The notes under the pieces: model-generated
Databases searched by the model: none
Seen by the model: only the letters and a program-made list of their open reading frames with translations
What the model was told of the DNA's origin: nothing
Origin: Acidimicrobiales bacterium
GTDB taxonomy: Bacteria > Actinomycetota > Acidimicrobiia > Acidimicrobiales > JAHEJN01
Reading direction: 5' to 3'
NCBI GenBank assembly: GCA_024638845.1
Contig: JAHEJN010000009.1
Location: 1 to 63,635, forward strand
Length of the DNA stretch: 63,635 bases
Translations under genes and position numbers: made by a program
Shown: positions 45,550 through 54,477 of the stretch, piece after piece
How positions within the stretch are numbered: the stretch's first letter is position 1
Layout of the letters: every line of letters starts with the position of its first letter

Positions 45550-46148
45550 AGAGTCACCTCGGGTTCAGCCCGCATCACCGCGGTGTCTTCGATGGTCAGC
45601 AGGCTGCCCGCACCCGGGAAGATCCCGGTGATGGCGTTCTGCTCGATTCGCACCCAGATCCCGATGTAGTCCGGGTTCGCCTCGGGATCGCGCTGGCGGT
45701 TCAACGGGCACCAGGCCGCGTCGGGGTCACCGCCGCACGAGCCGTCGTCGGTTCCGAAGCTCGTCGTGCCGATCGCGGCGAAGTCCGCACCGCTGTAGTA
45801 GTTGCACACGCCATTGACCGACTGCGTCTTGCACAGATCAGGCACCACGCCGTCGGCGGTGGCCGACTTGAAGATGGCGACGCCTGCCACGCTGTCGACC
45901 TCACGTACCCCGGCCTTGAGGGTGAGCAGCGCCTCTTCGTCGGCGAAGCGACCATCAGCGAGGTTGCTGGCGACACGGGCGGCGGACCGGGTGGCGTTGT
46001 TCACCTCGCGCGACCGCTGCCAGGCGAAGCCCAGCTCGATCGAGGCGAAGGCGATCAACAGGATGAGCGGCAACACGACGACCGTCTCGATGGCAACGGC
46101 GCCACGAGCTCGGCGGACCCAGCTCCGGAGGCGTGGGAGTCGAGTCAT
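45546..46148 (-). CDS. TadE-like minor pilin
   Basis: 200 residues from ATG 46148. A basic leader is followed by a type IV pilin-like junction in RARGAVAIETVVVLPLILLI, with Glu at +5 if cut after Gly. The exposed part has several Cys (DLCKTQSVNGVCNYYSG, GSCGGDPDAAWC). It is probably a minor pilin or priming subunit. Its ATG shares a base with the preceding stop and its own stop overlaps the TadG-like gene. Confidence 0.85.
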   Translation of the reverse strand: MTRLPRLRSWVRRARGAVAIETVVVLPLILLIAFASIELGFAWQRSREVNNATRSAARVASNLADGRFADEEALLTLKAGVREVDSVAGVAIFKSATADGVVPDLCKTQSVNGVCNYYSGADFAAIGTTSFGTDDGSCGGDPDAAWCPLNRQRDPEANPDYIGIWVRIEQNAITGIFPGAGSLLTIEDTAVMRAEPEVTL

Positions 46149-46747
46149 CACTGGGCCTCCGGTTCGATCTTCAGCACGGTGGTCTCGTTGAGCTCCTGGT
46201 GGTCGCCGACGAAGCCGGTCGCGTATTCGTGGTCGACCACGAGGTGGACGCCGATGTAGTCCAGGCCGGTTCCGACGGAGACGATGCGATCGGCCGGGCA
46301 CCAGAATCGGTCGGGATCAGGGCGGGGATCGGCGGCGGGGTTGCAGCCGAACTCGGACTCGGGCCATTCCATCTGAGCCGGCAGGTAGACGTTGCAGACG
46401 TCGTCGATGCCGCCGGGAGCGGCGACGGTCAGGCATGCGGCTGGAACGGGATCGTCGAAGTCCGTCGCGCGAAAGATCACGATGCGCTGGATCACGTCGT
46501 CGGGTAGGGCCGCGGCCGACTTGTCGATCTGACGCAACGTTCGGTAATCGGCGTCGAGATCGCGGCCGGCAACCGACGCCGTACGGGCGCCGTCGGCCGA
46601 CGCGTTCGAGGCACCGAGGCTCGTGCGGAACAACAGCGAGAACTCCATCACACCGAAGATCGCCAGGAACATGAGCGGCGCCACCAGCGCCGCCTCCACG
46701 GCAGTAGCGCCCCGCTCCCGGAACTTCGATTTTGTGCCTTCGCCCAT
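46148..46747 (-). CDS. TadE-like minor pilin, first of the three-gene run
   Basis: 199 residues if ATG 46747 is used, giving a 13-residue leader MGEGTKSKFRERG before ATAVEAALVAPLMFLAIFGV; an in-frame ATG at 46798 would add 17 residues. Glu lies at +5 after the Gly, as in class III pilins. The mature region has Cys in AACLTVAAPGG, VCNVYLP, FGCNPAA and FWCPADR. It resembles its neighbour in length and in ending with DYIGVHLVVDHEY-type strands, so the two are probably old duplicates. Confidence 0.82.
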   Translation of the reverse strand: MGEGTKSKFRERGATAVEAALVAPLMFLAIFGVMEFSLLFRTSLGASNASADGARTASVAGRDLDADYRTLRQIDKSAAALPDDVIQRIVIFRATDFDDPVPAACLTVAAPGGIDDVCNVYLPAQMEWPESEFGCNPAADPRPDPDRFWCPADRIVSVGTGLDYIGVHLVVDHEYATGFVGDHQELNETTVLKIEPEAQ

Positions 46748-46937
46748 CAGTTCTTCGTCCGTTGTTCGCGAAATGTTCCGCAGACCGGCCTCTGCCATTC
46801 CCGGATTCTTCGGCGGGTTCGCCGGACACTTGAGCGGCCGCCGTTGTAGGTCCCCCGCAATGAGCCGGACGGTTCAGGTTTGGCCGATGCATCCCGGAAG
46901 ACTCAAGGTGGTCGGAGCCTGTGCCGATGTCTCGCGC

Positions 46938-47633
46938 ATGACGCGATTCCTCTCGAAGACGCGCGGCGCAACAGCCGTGGAATACGCCCTTGTCCTCGTA
47001 TTCCTGGTGGGGCTGACTGCGCCCCTGGTGCTGGGGCTCAGCAACGGTGCCGACGCAGCCGTGGAGGACTCGGCCGACAAGATCGGCCAGTCGGGCTTCA
47101 CCGACGCCGAGGACCGAGCGGGGTTCAACCCGACCGCCCTTAGCGGCAACTACAACTCGTTCACGTTGCTCGCAGGCGACGACCTCGGCGAGAACGGTCT
47201 TCTCGACGACAACGACGCGTTCGAAGGCGGCGTCGAGAGCGGTCCCCACGCCCTGGGCGTCGGCGAGATCCTGGTCGTGAACAGCTCACCCAGCGGCGGA
47301 ACCCTCGTCGTGGGTCCCGTCGAGATCTGCAGCATCCTGATCTCCTACAGCCCCACCGAGGGCACCGGCTTCCTCGACAACACCGTGACCATCGAGTTCC
47401 CGACGAACGTGCTCGGTTGGATCTCCGCAACCAGTGATCTCATCGCCACCGACGAGCAATACGGCACCGAAGGCGCCTTCTACTCCACGGACGAGAACCG
47501 TGGGTACGAGCCTTCCACCGACAGTGTCGTCGCCGATTCGGGCAATCCGAACATCTTGACCCTGACCTCACGCGTCGACGATCTCCACACCGACCAGGTG
47601 CGGATCTTCGTGGAGTGCGGCTCAGCCCCCTGA
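46938..47633 (+). CDS. Flp-type pilin with an extra-long C-terminal domain
   Basis: 231 residues from ATG 46938. The leader MTRFLSKTRG is followed by ATAVEYALVLVFLVGLTAPL, the Flp pilin core with Glu at +5 and Tyr at +6. Ordinary Flp pilins end about 40 residues later. This one continues with some 180 extracellular residues, acidic and strand-rich (GVGEILVVNSSPSGGTLVVG, VEICSILISYSPTEG), ending in VECGSAP with one cysteine pair. Divergent from the TadE/G run. In-frame ATGs at 46860 and 46887 are possible but give an unusual leader. Confidence 0.8.
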   Translation: MTRFLSKTRGATAVEYALVLVFLVGLTAPLVLGLSNGADAAVEDSADKIGQSGFTDAEDRAGFNPTALSGNYNSFTLLAGDDLGENGLLDDNDAFEGGVESGPHALGVGEILVVNSSPSGGTLVVGPVEICSILISYSPTEGTGFLDNTVTIEFPTNVLGWISATSDLIATDEQYGTEGAFYSTDENRGYEPSTDSVVADSGNPNILTLTSRVDDLHTDQVRIFVECGSAP

Positions 47634-48194
47634 TCACCAGCGGCCGTGATGGATGACCTCGTCGAGAGGTCGCCGGCCGCGTCGGGCCGATGAGCTGCTG
47701 CGGTCACCGGCCTCGGGATGGCCGATGGCCACCGCGCCGATCGGTCGAACGCCGTCGGGCACCCCGAAGGCGCGCAACACCTCGTCCTCGTCGCTGAAGA
47801 GGCCGAAGAAGAGGGCGCCCAGGTCGGCATCGACAACTGCATGCAGCAGCGTCATGGTGGCCATGGCGGTGTCGATCTGCCAGTACGGCACCGGCCATTC
47901 GCCCTCGCCCAAGCCCGACGGCGCCTTGTCGGGCTCGGCGTAGCGGGCTCGGTAGGCGCCTTCGTCGGCGAGGGGCAGCACGATCACCGGTGCCTGGAGC
48001 AGACCGGGCCAGCGGAAGCTCGACCTATCGGGCTCGGGCAGGGTGATGGCCCAGAACCGGACGACGTCGGCCCCCTGGAGCACCAGGAAGTGCGTGCCCT
48101 GGCTGAAGCCGGCCGATGGAGCCCGCCGAGCGAGATCGAGCAGCTCGGTGAGCACACCGGCGTCGACGGGGTCGGTCCGGAAGCGACGAACCAT
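47634..48194 (-). CDS. Nitroreductase-family protein
   Basis: 186 residues from ATG 48194. It shows MVRRFRTDPVDAGVLTELLD, LARRAPSAGFSQG (FMN phosphate region), MATMTLLHAVVDADLGALFF and AVAIGHPEAGD, typical of flavin nitroreductases such as the F420/FMN-linked subfamily. Residues immediately before the ATG (VRRRR) also look family-like, so the true start may be a little upstream at a non-ATG codon. It follows the unknown gene at 48230 closely. Confidence 0.8.
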   Translation of the reverse strand: MVRRFRTDPVDAGVLTELLDLARRAPSAGFSQGTHFLVLQGADVVRFWAITLPEPDRSSFRWPGLLQAPVIVLPLADEGAYRARYAEPDKAPSGLGEGEWPVPYWQIDTAMATMTLLHAVVDADLGALFFGLFSDEDEVLRAFGVPDGVRPIGAVAIGHPEAGDRSSSSARRGRRPLDEVIHHGRW

Positions 48195-48229
48195 CCGGCG
48201 CCGCCGGACGACGTGCCGAAACGAGCGGC

Positions 48230-48898
48230 TCAGCGAAGCTTCTCGAGGTCTTCGACCATCGCCCACGAGAAGACGATGAGCGAATCGCCCCGAGCCAGAT
48301 CGAGGTGGGCGAACTGCGCGGCCACCGCAGCCGGAATCTTGTCGGGCTTGAGCGACTCGTAGTCGAACACCCGAGGGGTGTTGCCGTCGCCGACCACCGT
48401 GAAGGACCGGGCCTGATAGCGCGTGGCCGCGAGGTCGAATCGCTTGGCGAGGCGCCGACCCCACGCCCGGTCTTCCCCGTTGGCCTCGTATCCGGGCCGC
48501 GGCACCATGCCACTGAGCGCCTTGTACGCCTCGAGCGCGCCCGGGTCGGCGAACTGGGCGCCGACCAGCACGTCTTCGTCGGGGAAGGCCATGAGCGCCT
48601 TGAACATCTGCTCCCCCATGAGCGCCCGCAGATAGGTGCTGCGTTTCGCCGTTCGCCCGACCGCCGCCATGCCGATGAGCACCGCCGGCGTTCCACCCAC
48701 CCGCTCGAGCGTGGAGAACACGAACCCCTTGAGCTTGCCGCCGTCGCGGGCCGTGGTGACGAGCACCCACTCCTCGGCTTGCTTCGACAACAGGCCGACA
48801 CCGAACGGTCGCGGCCCCTCGGCGCAGAGATCGGCCATCTCGGAGATCTCGGCATCGGTGAGCGACGTGCAGTCCTTGGTCTCGACCTCGACGGCCAT
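48230..48898 (-). CDS. Conserved-looking soluble protein, GNAT-like layout, function unknown
   Basis: 222 residues from ATG 48898. The alternating strand-helix pattern (LKGFVFSTLERVGGTPAVLI, then GALEAYKALSGMVPRPGY) resembles a GNAT acetyltransferase, but no clear acetyl-CoA loop (Q/RxxGxG/A) is seen. It is followed after 35 nt by the nitroreductase gene on the same strand. The family is not recognised; a lineage-specific protein is possible. Confidence 0.7.
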   Translation of the reverse strand: MAVEVETKDCTSLTDAEISEMADLCAEGPRPFGVGLLSKQAEEWVLVTTARDGGKLKGFVFSTLERVGGTPAVLIGMAAVGRTAKRSTYLRALMGEQMFKALMAFPDEDVLVGAQFADPGALEAYKALSGMVPRPGYEANGEDRAWGRRLAKRFDLAATRYQARSFTVVGDGNTPRVFDYESLKPDKIPAAVAAQFAHLDLARGDSLIVFSWAMVEDLEKLR

Positions 48899-49039
48899 GT
48901 GTGGTCCCCTACTCCCTGGGTGGTCCTGAGCTCGCGACGGATGTGGCAAGGCCTCCGCCAGCCCTCTCTAGTCCACTGCCAAAACGGCGACGGCGCAAAC
49001 CGCCCCGATCGGGCAGGTCACGGGCACCACCGTGGGTCG

Positions 49040-52000
49040 TCACACCCGAACGGCGTCGGGCCCGAGGAGGATGCGCAGCTCGGCTACCAAACCGTCTCGT
49101 GAATCGACTGCGAACTCGTCGGGGAGCTTCACCTGGGTCCGGCCGAGCTCGATGATGACATCGCTGTCGCCCGGGTGTTGGGTGAGCAGCTCCTTCAGCC
49201 GTCCGTACTCGTCGGCCCGCAAGCCGTGCGAGGGCAGCTGGACGTGAATGGGCGCACCGCCGGTCTGGGTCTCGACGTCGAAGGCGGTGAGCTCCATGAC
49301 GATCAGCTTCGGGAGATCGTCTCGCCGGTCGACGCGTACCTTGCACATGACGATGGCGTCGTCGTTCACGACATGGCCGTACTCGGTCATCGCTCGTGGG
49401 AAGACCATGGCCTCGGCCGAGCCCTGGAGATCCTCGAGCTCGAAGACCGCCATGAGATCGCCCTTCCTGGTCCACTTGCGTTGGAGATTGGTGATCACTC
49501 CACCCATGGTGCGGATGTCGCCGTCGTCGAGGGTCTCGAGATCGGCGAGGGTGGCGTCACAGCGGCGCCGCAGGTGGCTCTCGAGACCCATCAGCGGGTG
49601 GTCGGAGATGTAGAGGCCGAGCATCTCCTTCTCGAATGCGAGCTTGCGTTTCTTCTCGAACTCGACGTCGGGGATCGAGATCTTCTCGTCGAAGACGTCG
49701 TCGCCGTCGGCGGCATCACCGAACAGGGTCATGACTCCCATGTCTCGTTCGCGTCGCCGGGCCACGACCTGATCGACGATCGCTTCGAACACGTTCAGGA
49801 GCCCCTGGCGGCGGTGACCGAGCGAGTCGAAGCCGCCGGCCTTGATGAGCGACTCGATGGCGCGCTTGTTGAGCACCTGGGTGTCGACCCGCTCGCAGAA
49901 GTCGTAGAAGTCGACGAAGGCCCCGTTGGCGGTGCGCTCCTCGATGAGCAGGTCGACCAGGCCCTCCCCGACATTGCGGATGGCCGAGAGACCGAACGGA
50001 ATCGACCCCAGTCGACCGGGCTCATCGGCGCCGAGCACCGCCGTGAAGTCCGACGCCGACACGTTCACGTCGGGCACCAGGACGTCGATGCCCATGGTGC
50101 GGCACTCGTTGAGGTAGATCGCGGCCTTGTCGAGATTCGTTTTCACGCTGGTGAGCAGTGCGGCGAGGTACTCGACCGGATGGTTCGCCTTCAGATAGGC
50201 GATCTGGTAGGCGATGAGGCCATAGCCGTAGGAGTGGCTCTTGTTGAAGGCGTAGTCGGCGAACTGGGCGATGATGTCGAACATCGCGATGGCCAGCGCC
50301 TCGCTGTAGCCGTTGGCCACGACGCCGTCGGTGAACTTCTGCCGCTCCTTCTCCATCGCCTCGCGGATCTTCTTGCCCATGGCCTTGCGCAGGAGGTCGG
50401 CCTCGGCCAGGGAGTACCCGGCGAACTTCTGCGCCACCCGCATCACCGACTCCTGATAGATCATCAGGCCGTAGGTGTCGGCGAGCAGGGCTTCGGCGTC
50501 GGGATGGATGTACTCGACCGGCTTGCGGCCGTTCTTGCGATCGGCGTAGTCGTTGTGCATGTTGGCGGCCATCGGACCCGGCCGATAGAGAGCCACCAGC
50601 GCGGCGACGTCTTCGAAGCTGTCGGGCGCGAGCGACCGCATGAGCGACCGCATGGGGGCGCTCTCCAGCTGGAACACGCCGATGGAGTCGCCGCGGGCCA
50701 ACAAGGCAAACGTGGGTTGGTCGTCGAGGGGAACGGCATCGATGTCGAGACGGAAGCCCCTGGCCTGCTCGATGATGTCGAGGGTGTCTTCGATGACGTC
50801 GAGGTTTCGCAAACCGAGGAAGTCCATCTTGAGCAGGCCGAGATCTTCGACGCCGTGCATCTCGTACTGGGTCACGACCGGCGCGTCCTCCATGGGCTGC
50901 CCCGACTCGGGCTTGCGTTGGATGGGCAGGTACTCGGTGAGCGGTTTCTTGGTGATCACCACCGCAGCGGCGTGGATGCCGTCTTGGCGCCGCAGACCCT
51001 CGAGACCCTTGGCCACGTCGATGACCTTCCTCGAATCGGGGTCGTCGGTGTACATCTTGCGAAGGTCGGCGGCCATCTTGTAGCCGTCGGCGTACTTGGG
51101 CTGCTCGTCGAGACAGGCGTGCAGCGGGGTGTCGCGTCCCATGATGAGGGGCGGCATGGCCTTGGCGATGCGGTCGCCGGTGCCGTAGTCGTAGCCGAGC
51201 ACCCTGGCGGCATCGCGCACCGCGGCCCGGGCCTTGATGGTGGAGAACGTGACGATCTGGGCGACGTGGTCACGCCCGTACTTCTCGGCCGCGTACCGGA
51301 TCATCTCGTCTCGGTAGCGGGAGTCGAAGTCCATGTCGATGTCGGGCATCGAGACGCGGCTCGGGTTGAGGAACCGCTCGAACAGCAGGTCGTACTCGAT
51401 CGGGTCGAGATCGGTGATCTGGAGGCAGTACGCCACGGCACAGCCGGCCGCCGACCCGCGGCCGGGACCGACGCGGATGCCGTTGTCGCGTGCGTGTCTG
51501 ATGAGATCCCAGGTGATCAGGAAGTACGAGGCGAAGCCCATGTCGTTGATGACCTTGAGCTCATAGGCCAGCCGCGACACGGCCTCGTCGGGGAGGACCT
51601 CGCCCCAGCGCCGCCGCGCGCCCTGCATCGTGAGGTGTTCCAGATAGGCCGCGTCGTCGACATGTCCTTCGGGGAGAGGGAAGTCGGGCAACAGCGGCTG
51701 GCCGAATTCGATCTCGACATTGCACCTCTCGGCGATCCAGAGCGTGTTGTCGCATGCGACCTCGATCTCGGAGAACAGATGTCGCATCTCACCTGCGGTC
51801 TTCAGGTAGTGCTGATCTCCGTGGAACTTGAAGCGATCGGGATCGCTCATCTGCGACCCGGTCTGGACGCACAACAGCGCGTCGTGGGCGACCGAGTCGT
51901 GCTGATGGACGTAGTGGCTGTCGTTGGTGGCCAACAGCGGCGCACCGATCTTGCGGGCGATCTCGAACAACTGCGGATTGGTGCGGTGTTGCTCGGGTAT

Positions 52001-52585
52001 GCCGTGATCCTGGATTTCGACGAAGAGGTTGTCCTTGCCGAAGATGTCCTGGAGTCGGGCGGCCTTGGCGAGCGCGCTCTTCTCGTCGCCGTGAACCAGC
52101 GACTGGAGCACCTGGCCGCCCAGACACCCGGTGGTGACGATCAGGCCCTCGCTGTGTTGTTCGAGCAGCTCCCAGTCGACCCGGGGCTTGTAGTAGTACC
52201 CCTCCATGAACGCCCGGCTGGCGAGCTGGATCAGGTTCTTGTAGCCCGTGTTGTTCTCGGCCAGGGCCGTGAGGTGGTAGTAGAGCTTGCGTCCGCCCTC
52301 GGTGTCGCCGCCGGAGTCGTCGACCCGGCCGCGGCGCGACGGTCGCTCGGCGCGTGAATCGTGCGCCTGGTAGAGCTCGGTGCCGATGATGGGCTTGATG
52401 CCCTGCCGGCGGCACTCCTTGTAGAAGTCGATGACGCCGTACATGTTGCCGTGGTCGGTGATGCCCAGCGCCGGCTGACCGTCGCCCGCCGCCGCGCCCA
52501 CCACCTGGCCGATCCGAGCGGCACCGTCGAGCATCGAGAACTCGGTGTGGACGTGGAGGTGGGTGAAGGAGTCGCGTCGCGTCAT
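49040..52585 (-). CDS. dnaE: DNA polymerase III alpha subunit
   Basis: 1181 residues. The PHP domain at the N-terminus keeps its metal ligands (THLHVHTEFSMLDG, ALGITDHGNMYGVIDF), which in actinobacteria can proofread. Polymerase aspartates are in SMPDIDMDFDSRYRDEM, followed by the helix-hairpin-helix region and an OB fold near residue 1060 (LMAVFELEDLQGSAEAM). It is the chromosomal replicase. The ATG at 52585 overlaps the stop of a 12-codon upstream frame, and DnaA-box-like sites lie upstream. Confidence 0.97.
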   Translation of the reverse strand: MTRRDSFTHLHVHTEFSMLDGAARIGQVVGAAAGDGQPALGITDHGNMYGVIDFYKECRRQGIKPIIGTELYQAHDSRAERPSRRGRVDDSGGDTEGGRKLYYHLTALAENNTGYKNLIQLASRAFMEGYYYKPRVDWELLEQHSEGLIVTTGCLGGQVLQSLVHGDEKSALAKAARLQDIFGKDNLFVEIQDHGIPEQHRTNPQLFEIARKIGAPLLATNDSHYVHQHDSVAHDALLCVQTGSQMSDPDRFKFHGDQHYLKTAGEMRHLFSEIEVACDNTLWIAERCNVEIEFGQPLLPDFPLPEGHVDDAAYLEHLTMQGARRRWGEVLPDEAVSRLAYELKVINDMGFASYFLITWDLIRHARDNGIRVGPGRGSAAGCAVAYCLQITDLDPIEYDLLFERFLNPSRVSMPDIDMDFDSRYRDEMIRYAAEKYGRDHVAQIVTFSTIKARAAVRDAARVLGYDYGTGDRIAKAMPPLIMGRDTPLHACLDEQPKYADGYKMAADLRKMYTDDPDSRKVIDVAKGLEGLRRQDGIHAAAVVITKKPLTEYLPIQRKPESGQPMEDAPVVTQYEMHGVEDLGLLKMDFLGLRNLDVIEDTLDIIEQARGFRLDIDAVPLDDQPTFALLARGDSIGVFQLESAPMRSLMRSLAPDSFEDVAALVALYRPGPMAANMHNDYADRKNGRKPVEYIHPDAEALLADTYGLMIYQESVMRVAQKFAGYSLAEADLLRKAMGKKIREAMEKERQKFTDGVVANGYSEALAIAMFDIIAQFADYAFNKSHSYGYGLIAYQIAYLKANHPVEYLAALLTSVKTNLDKAAIYLNECRTMGIDVLVPDVNVSASDFTAVLGADEPGRLGSIPFGLSAIRNVGEGLVDLLIEERTANGAFVDFYDFCERVDTQVLNKRAIESLIKAGGFDSLGHRRQGLLNVFEAIVDQVVARRRERDMGVMTLFGDAADGDDVFDEKISIPDVEFEKKRKLAFEKEMLGLYISDHPLMGLESHLRRRCDATLADLETLDDGDIRTMGGVITNLQRKWTRKGDLMAVFELEDLQGSAEAMVFPRAMTEYGHVVNDDAIVMCKVRVDRRDDLPKLIVMELTAFDVETQTGGAPIHVQLPSHGLRADEYGRLKELLTQHPGDSDVIIELGRTQVKLPDEFAVDSRDGLVAELRILLGPDAVRV

Positions 52586-52620
52586 CGCGGTGCTCCGGTC
52601 GTCGAGTTCTCCACAGTCAT
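52582..52620 (-). CDS. 12-codon upstream reading frame coupled to dnaE
   Basis: ATG 52620 encodes MTVENSTTGAPR and its TGA (52584-52582) overlaps the dnaE ATG as ATGA. No TANNNT is seen directly before it, so it would lie in a leader. It may couple initiation to dnaE. Confidence 0.4.
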   Translation of the reverse strand: MTVENSTTGAPR

Positions 52621-52671
52621 GACGCCACCGTCCCCAGTTCAGCCGTGCTTTCCACCAGGCCTTGTGGACAA
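52607..52671 (-). promoter_or_regulatory. DnaA-box-like sites upstream of dnaE
   Basis: TTGTCCACA, the high-GC actinobacterial DnaA box, is perfect on the minus strand at 52663-52671. A near match TTCTCCACA lies on the plus strand at 52607-52615, over the start of the upstream frame. The rest of the 140-nt gap to bpa (52621-52760) has candidate promoter AT-richness near 52690 but nothing more I can support. Confidence 0.5.
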
Positions 52672-52760
52672 ATCACACGCTTGTCATTCCGGTAACCATA
52701 CCTACCAGCTCCCGGCCCGAACCGCCAGACCCACCGCCGATCGCGGGCCCGCGAGCTCGA

Positions 52761-53321
52761 TCAGAGGTAGGTGCCAGGGCGGCCGTCGGCATCGGCGACC
52801 GGGGCCGGTCCGCCACCAGGCATCTGTTGAGGCTGCGGCCGCTGCCCGGCGGGAAGACCGGCCCGGACGCTGGCCAGCTGCTGCTGGGCCGCCATCTGTT
52901 GGGCGAACAGGCTGGCCTGGATGCCCTGGATCAGACCCTCGAGCCAGCCCACCAGCTGCGCCTCGGCCACCCGCAGTTCGGCCTCCGAGGGCACCTCGTC
53001 GTCGCTGAACGGCAACGCCAACCGGCCGAGCTCCTCGCGCAGATCGGGGCTCATGGCCGATCCGAGCTCACGAACCGAGATCTCGTAGATCTCCCGCATG
53101 CGATCGCGACCCTTCTCGTCGAGGTCGGCATTGCGCAGCTCCTCGAGCAGCTGACGCATCATGGCCCCGACCCGCATGACCTTGGCCGGTTGGTCGATGG
53201 ACTCGCTGGCCTCGGCGTCGTCTTCGGGTTCGGTGCCCGGTGGATCGATCACCTCCGGTGCTTCGTCGATGTGTTCGGCTCCAGTCGCGGTGTGCGGTGC
53301 GGGCGGGGACGACTCGGACAT
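52761..53321 (-). CDS. bpa: Bacterial proteasome activator
   Basis: 186 residues. The core matches the Bpa/PafE family: MRVGAMMRQLLEELRNADLD, REIYEISVRELGSAMSPDLR, LALPFSDDEVPSEAELRVAE and QLVGWLEGLIQGIQASLFAQ. It ends GTYL, the C-terminal tail that docks into the 20S proteasome pocket (GQYL in M. tuberculosis). It forms an ATP-independent ring that opens the gate for unfolded proteins. The N-terminal 45 residues are acidic and probably disordered. A GAGAGGT site precedes the ATG, with a TAGGTT -10 candidate about 35 nt upstream. Confidence 0.93.
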   Translation of the reverse strand: MSESSPPAPHTATGAEHIDEAPEVIDPPGTEPEDDAEASESIDQPAKVMRVGAMMRQLLEELRNADLDEKGRDRMREIYEISVRELGSAMSPDLREELGRLALPFSDDEVPSEAELRVAEAQLVGWLEGLIQGIQASLFAQQMAAQQQLASVRAGLPAGQRPQPQQMPGGGPAPVADADGRPGTYL

Positions 53322-53422
53322 CTACCTGACCTCTCGGATGAATCGATCGTCGCTCAACCTACCTCCCCGTACCGCCGAGTGCGTCGGCGGAGCCCGGCGA
53401 GACGCCCCTCTACAGTGACGAG

Positions 53423-54010
53423 ATGATGCCGCTGCGCCCCTTCGCCGCCGAACCCCGGACTCGCCGCGAACAACTCATGGCGGTTGCGGCCCGCCTGTTC
53501 GCGATCCGGGGTTTTCACGGCGTGACCGTCGATGACATCGGTGCCGAGCTCGAGCTCTCCGGTCCAGCTCTCTACCACCACTTCCGCGGGAAGGAAGCGC
53601 TGCTCGGCGAGGTGCTCATAGCCATCAGCGAGCAGTTGCTGGGCCACGGGGCCGAGGTGGTGGCCACAGCGTCGGACCCGGCGGCCGCGCTCGCGTCCCT
53701 CGTCGGCGCTCACGTCGAGTTCGCCCTCGACCGCCCCGAGCTCATCACCGTCCAGTACCGCGACCTGCTGCACGCGTCCCCGGGCGATCAGCACCGGGTT
53801 CGCGACCTCCAGGGGCGCTATGTCGATCTGTGGATCGATGCCGTTGCCGGGGCCACGGGCGAGACCGATCGCCATGCCACCAGCGCCCGGGTCCATGCCG
53901 TGTTCGGCCTGATCAACTCGACCCCGCACAGCGTGCGCCTCGATCACTCGGCCATGGCCGCGCTGCTCACGGCCATGGCGACGGCGGCACTTCAGGCCGA
54001 CGGCGGCTGA
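53423..54010 (+). CDS. TetR-family transcriptional regulator
   Basis: 195 residues. The helix-turn-helix is [20 protein letters not shown] with [18 protein letters not shown]. The ligand-binding half is typical in size and unassigned. TACAGT ends 6 nt before the ATG. It is convergent with, and overlaps by 19 bp, the end of the leucine-degradation operon, so it is the obvious candidate controller, acting perhaps at the palindrome near 60035. That link is inference. Confidence 0.88.
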   Translation: MMPLRPFAAEPRTRREQLMAVAARLFAIRGFHGVTVDDIGAELELSGPALYHHFRGKEALLGEVLIAISEQLLGHGAEVVATASDPAAALASLVGAHVEFALDRPELITVQYRDLLHASPGDQHRVRDLQGRYVDLWIDAVAGATGETDRHATSARVHAVFGLINSTPHSVRLDHSAMAALLTAMATAALQADGG

Positions 54011-54477
54011 CGGAGCATCAAGGCGGCGCGAACCGCCCGACAGCACAGCGCGTCGTGCTGGTTGAATCCGCGGTGCTCGAAGGTCACGACACCCTGCGCC
54101 GGTCGTGACTTCGACGCACGTACCTCGATCACCTCGGTCTCGACGTGCAGGGTGTCGCCGTGGAACAGCGGCGCCGGGAACGACACCTCACTGAAGCCGA
54201 GGTTGGCCGCAGTGGTTCCCAGGGTGGTCTCGTGCACACTGATCCCCACCACCATGGCCAGGGTGAGCAGGGAGTTCACCAACGGCCGCCCGAACTCGGT
54301 CTCGTTCTCCGCGTAGTCGAAGTCGAGGTGCAGCCACGCCGGGTTCATGGTGATCGAGGTGAACAGGACGTTGTCGGCCTCGGTGATGGTGCGGCGGATC
54401 GCATGCGGGATCACCGAACCCACCTCGAGCTCCTCGAACCACTTGCCCCCGTGGGGTCGGATGCGCTCAGCGGTCAT
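53992..54477 (-). CDS. MaoC-like acyl-CoA dehydratase/hydratase
   Basis: 161 residues, a hot-dog fold. MaoC features are [40 protein letters not shown] (with an Asp-x4-His-like hydratase site altered to His-x-Asp) and [19 protein letters not shown]. It sits last in the carboxylase/dehydrogenase/lyase operon, as its M. tuberculosis counterpart Rv2499c does near Rv2498c. It likely hydrates an unsaturated branched acyl-CoA. Confidence 0.85.
   Translation of the reverse strand: MTAERIRPHGGKWFEELEVGSVIPHAIRRTITEADNVLFTSITMNPAWLHLDFDYAENETEFGRPLVNSLLTLAMVVGISVHETTLGTTAANLGFSEVSFPAPLFHGDTLHVETEVIEVRASKSRPAQGVVTFEHRGFNQHDALCCRAVRAALMLRQPPSA

Noticed and set aside
46927-46941. Five-codon frame (MSRA, stop) ending in the ATG of the Flp-type pilin
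   Set aside because: It lacks a -10 hexamer or ribosome site and is too short to separate from chance, although it has the same ATGA layout as the mshD and dnaE cases.
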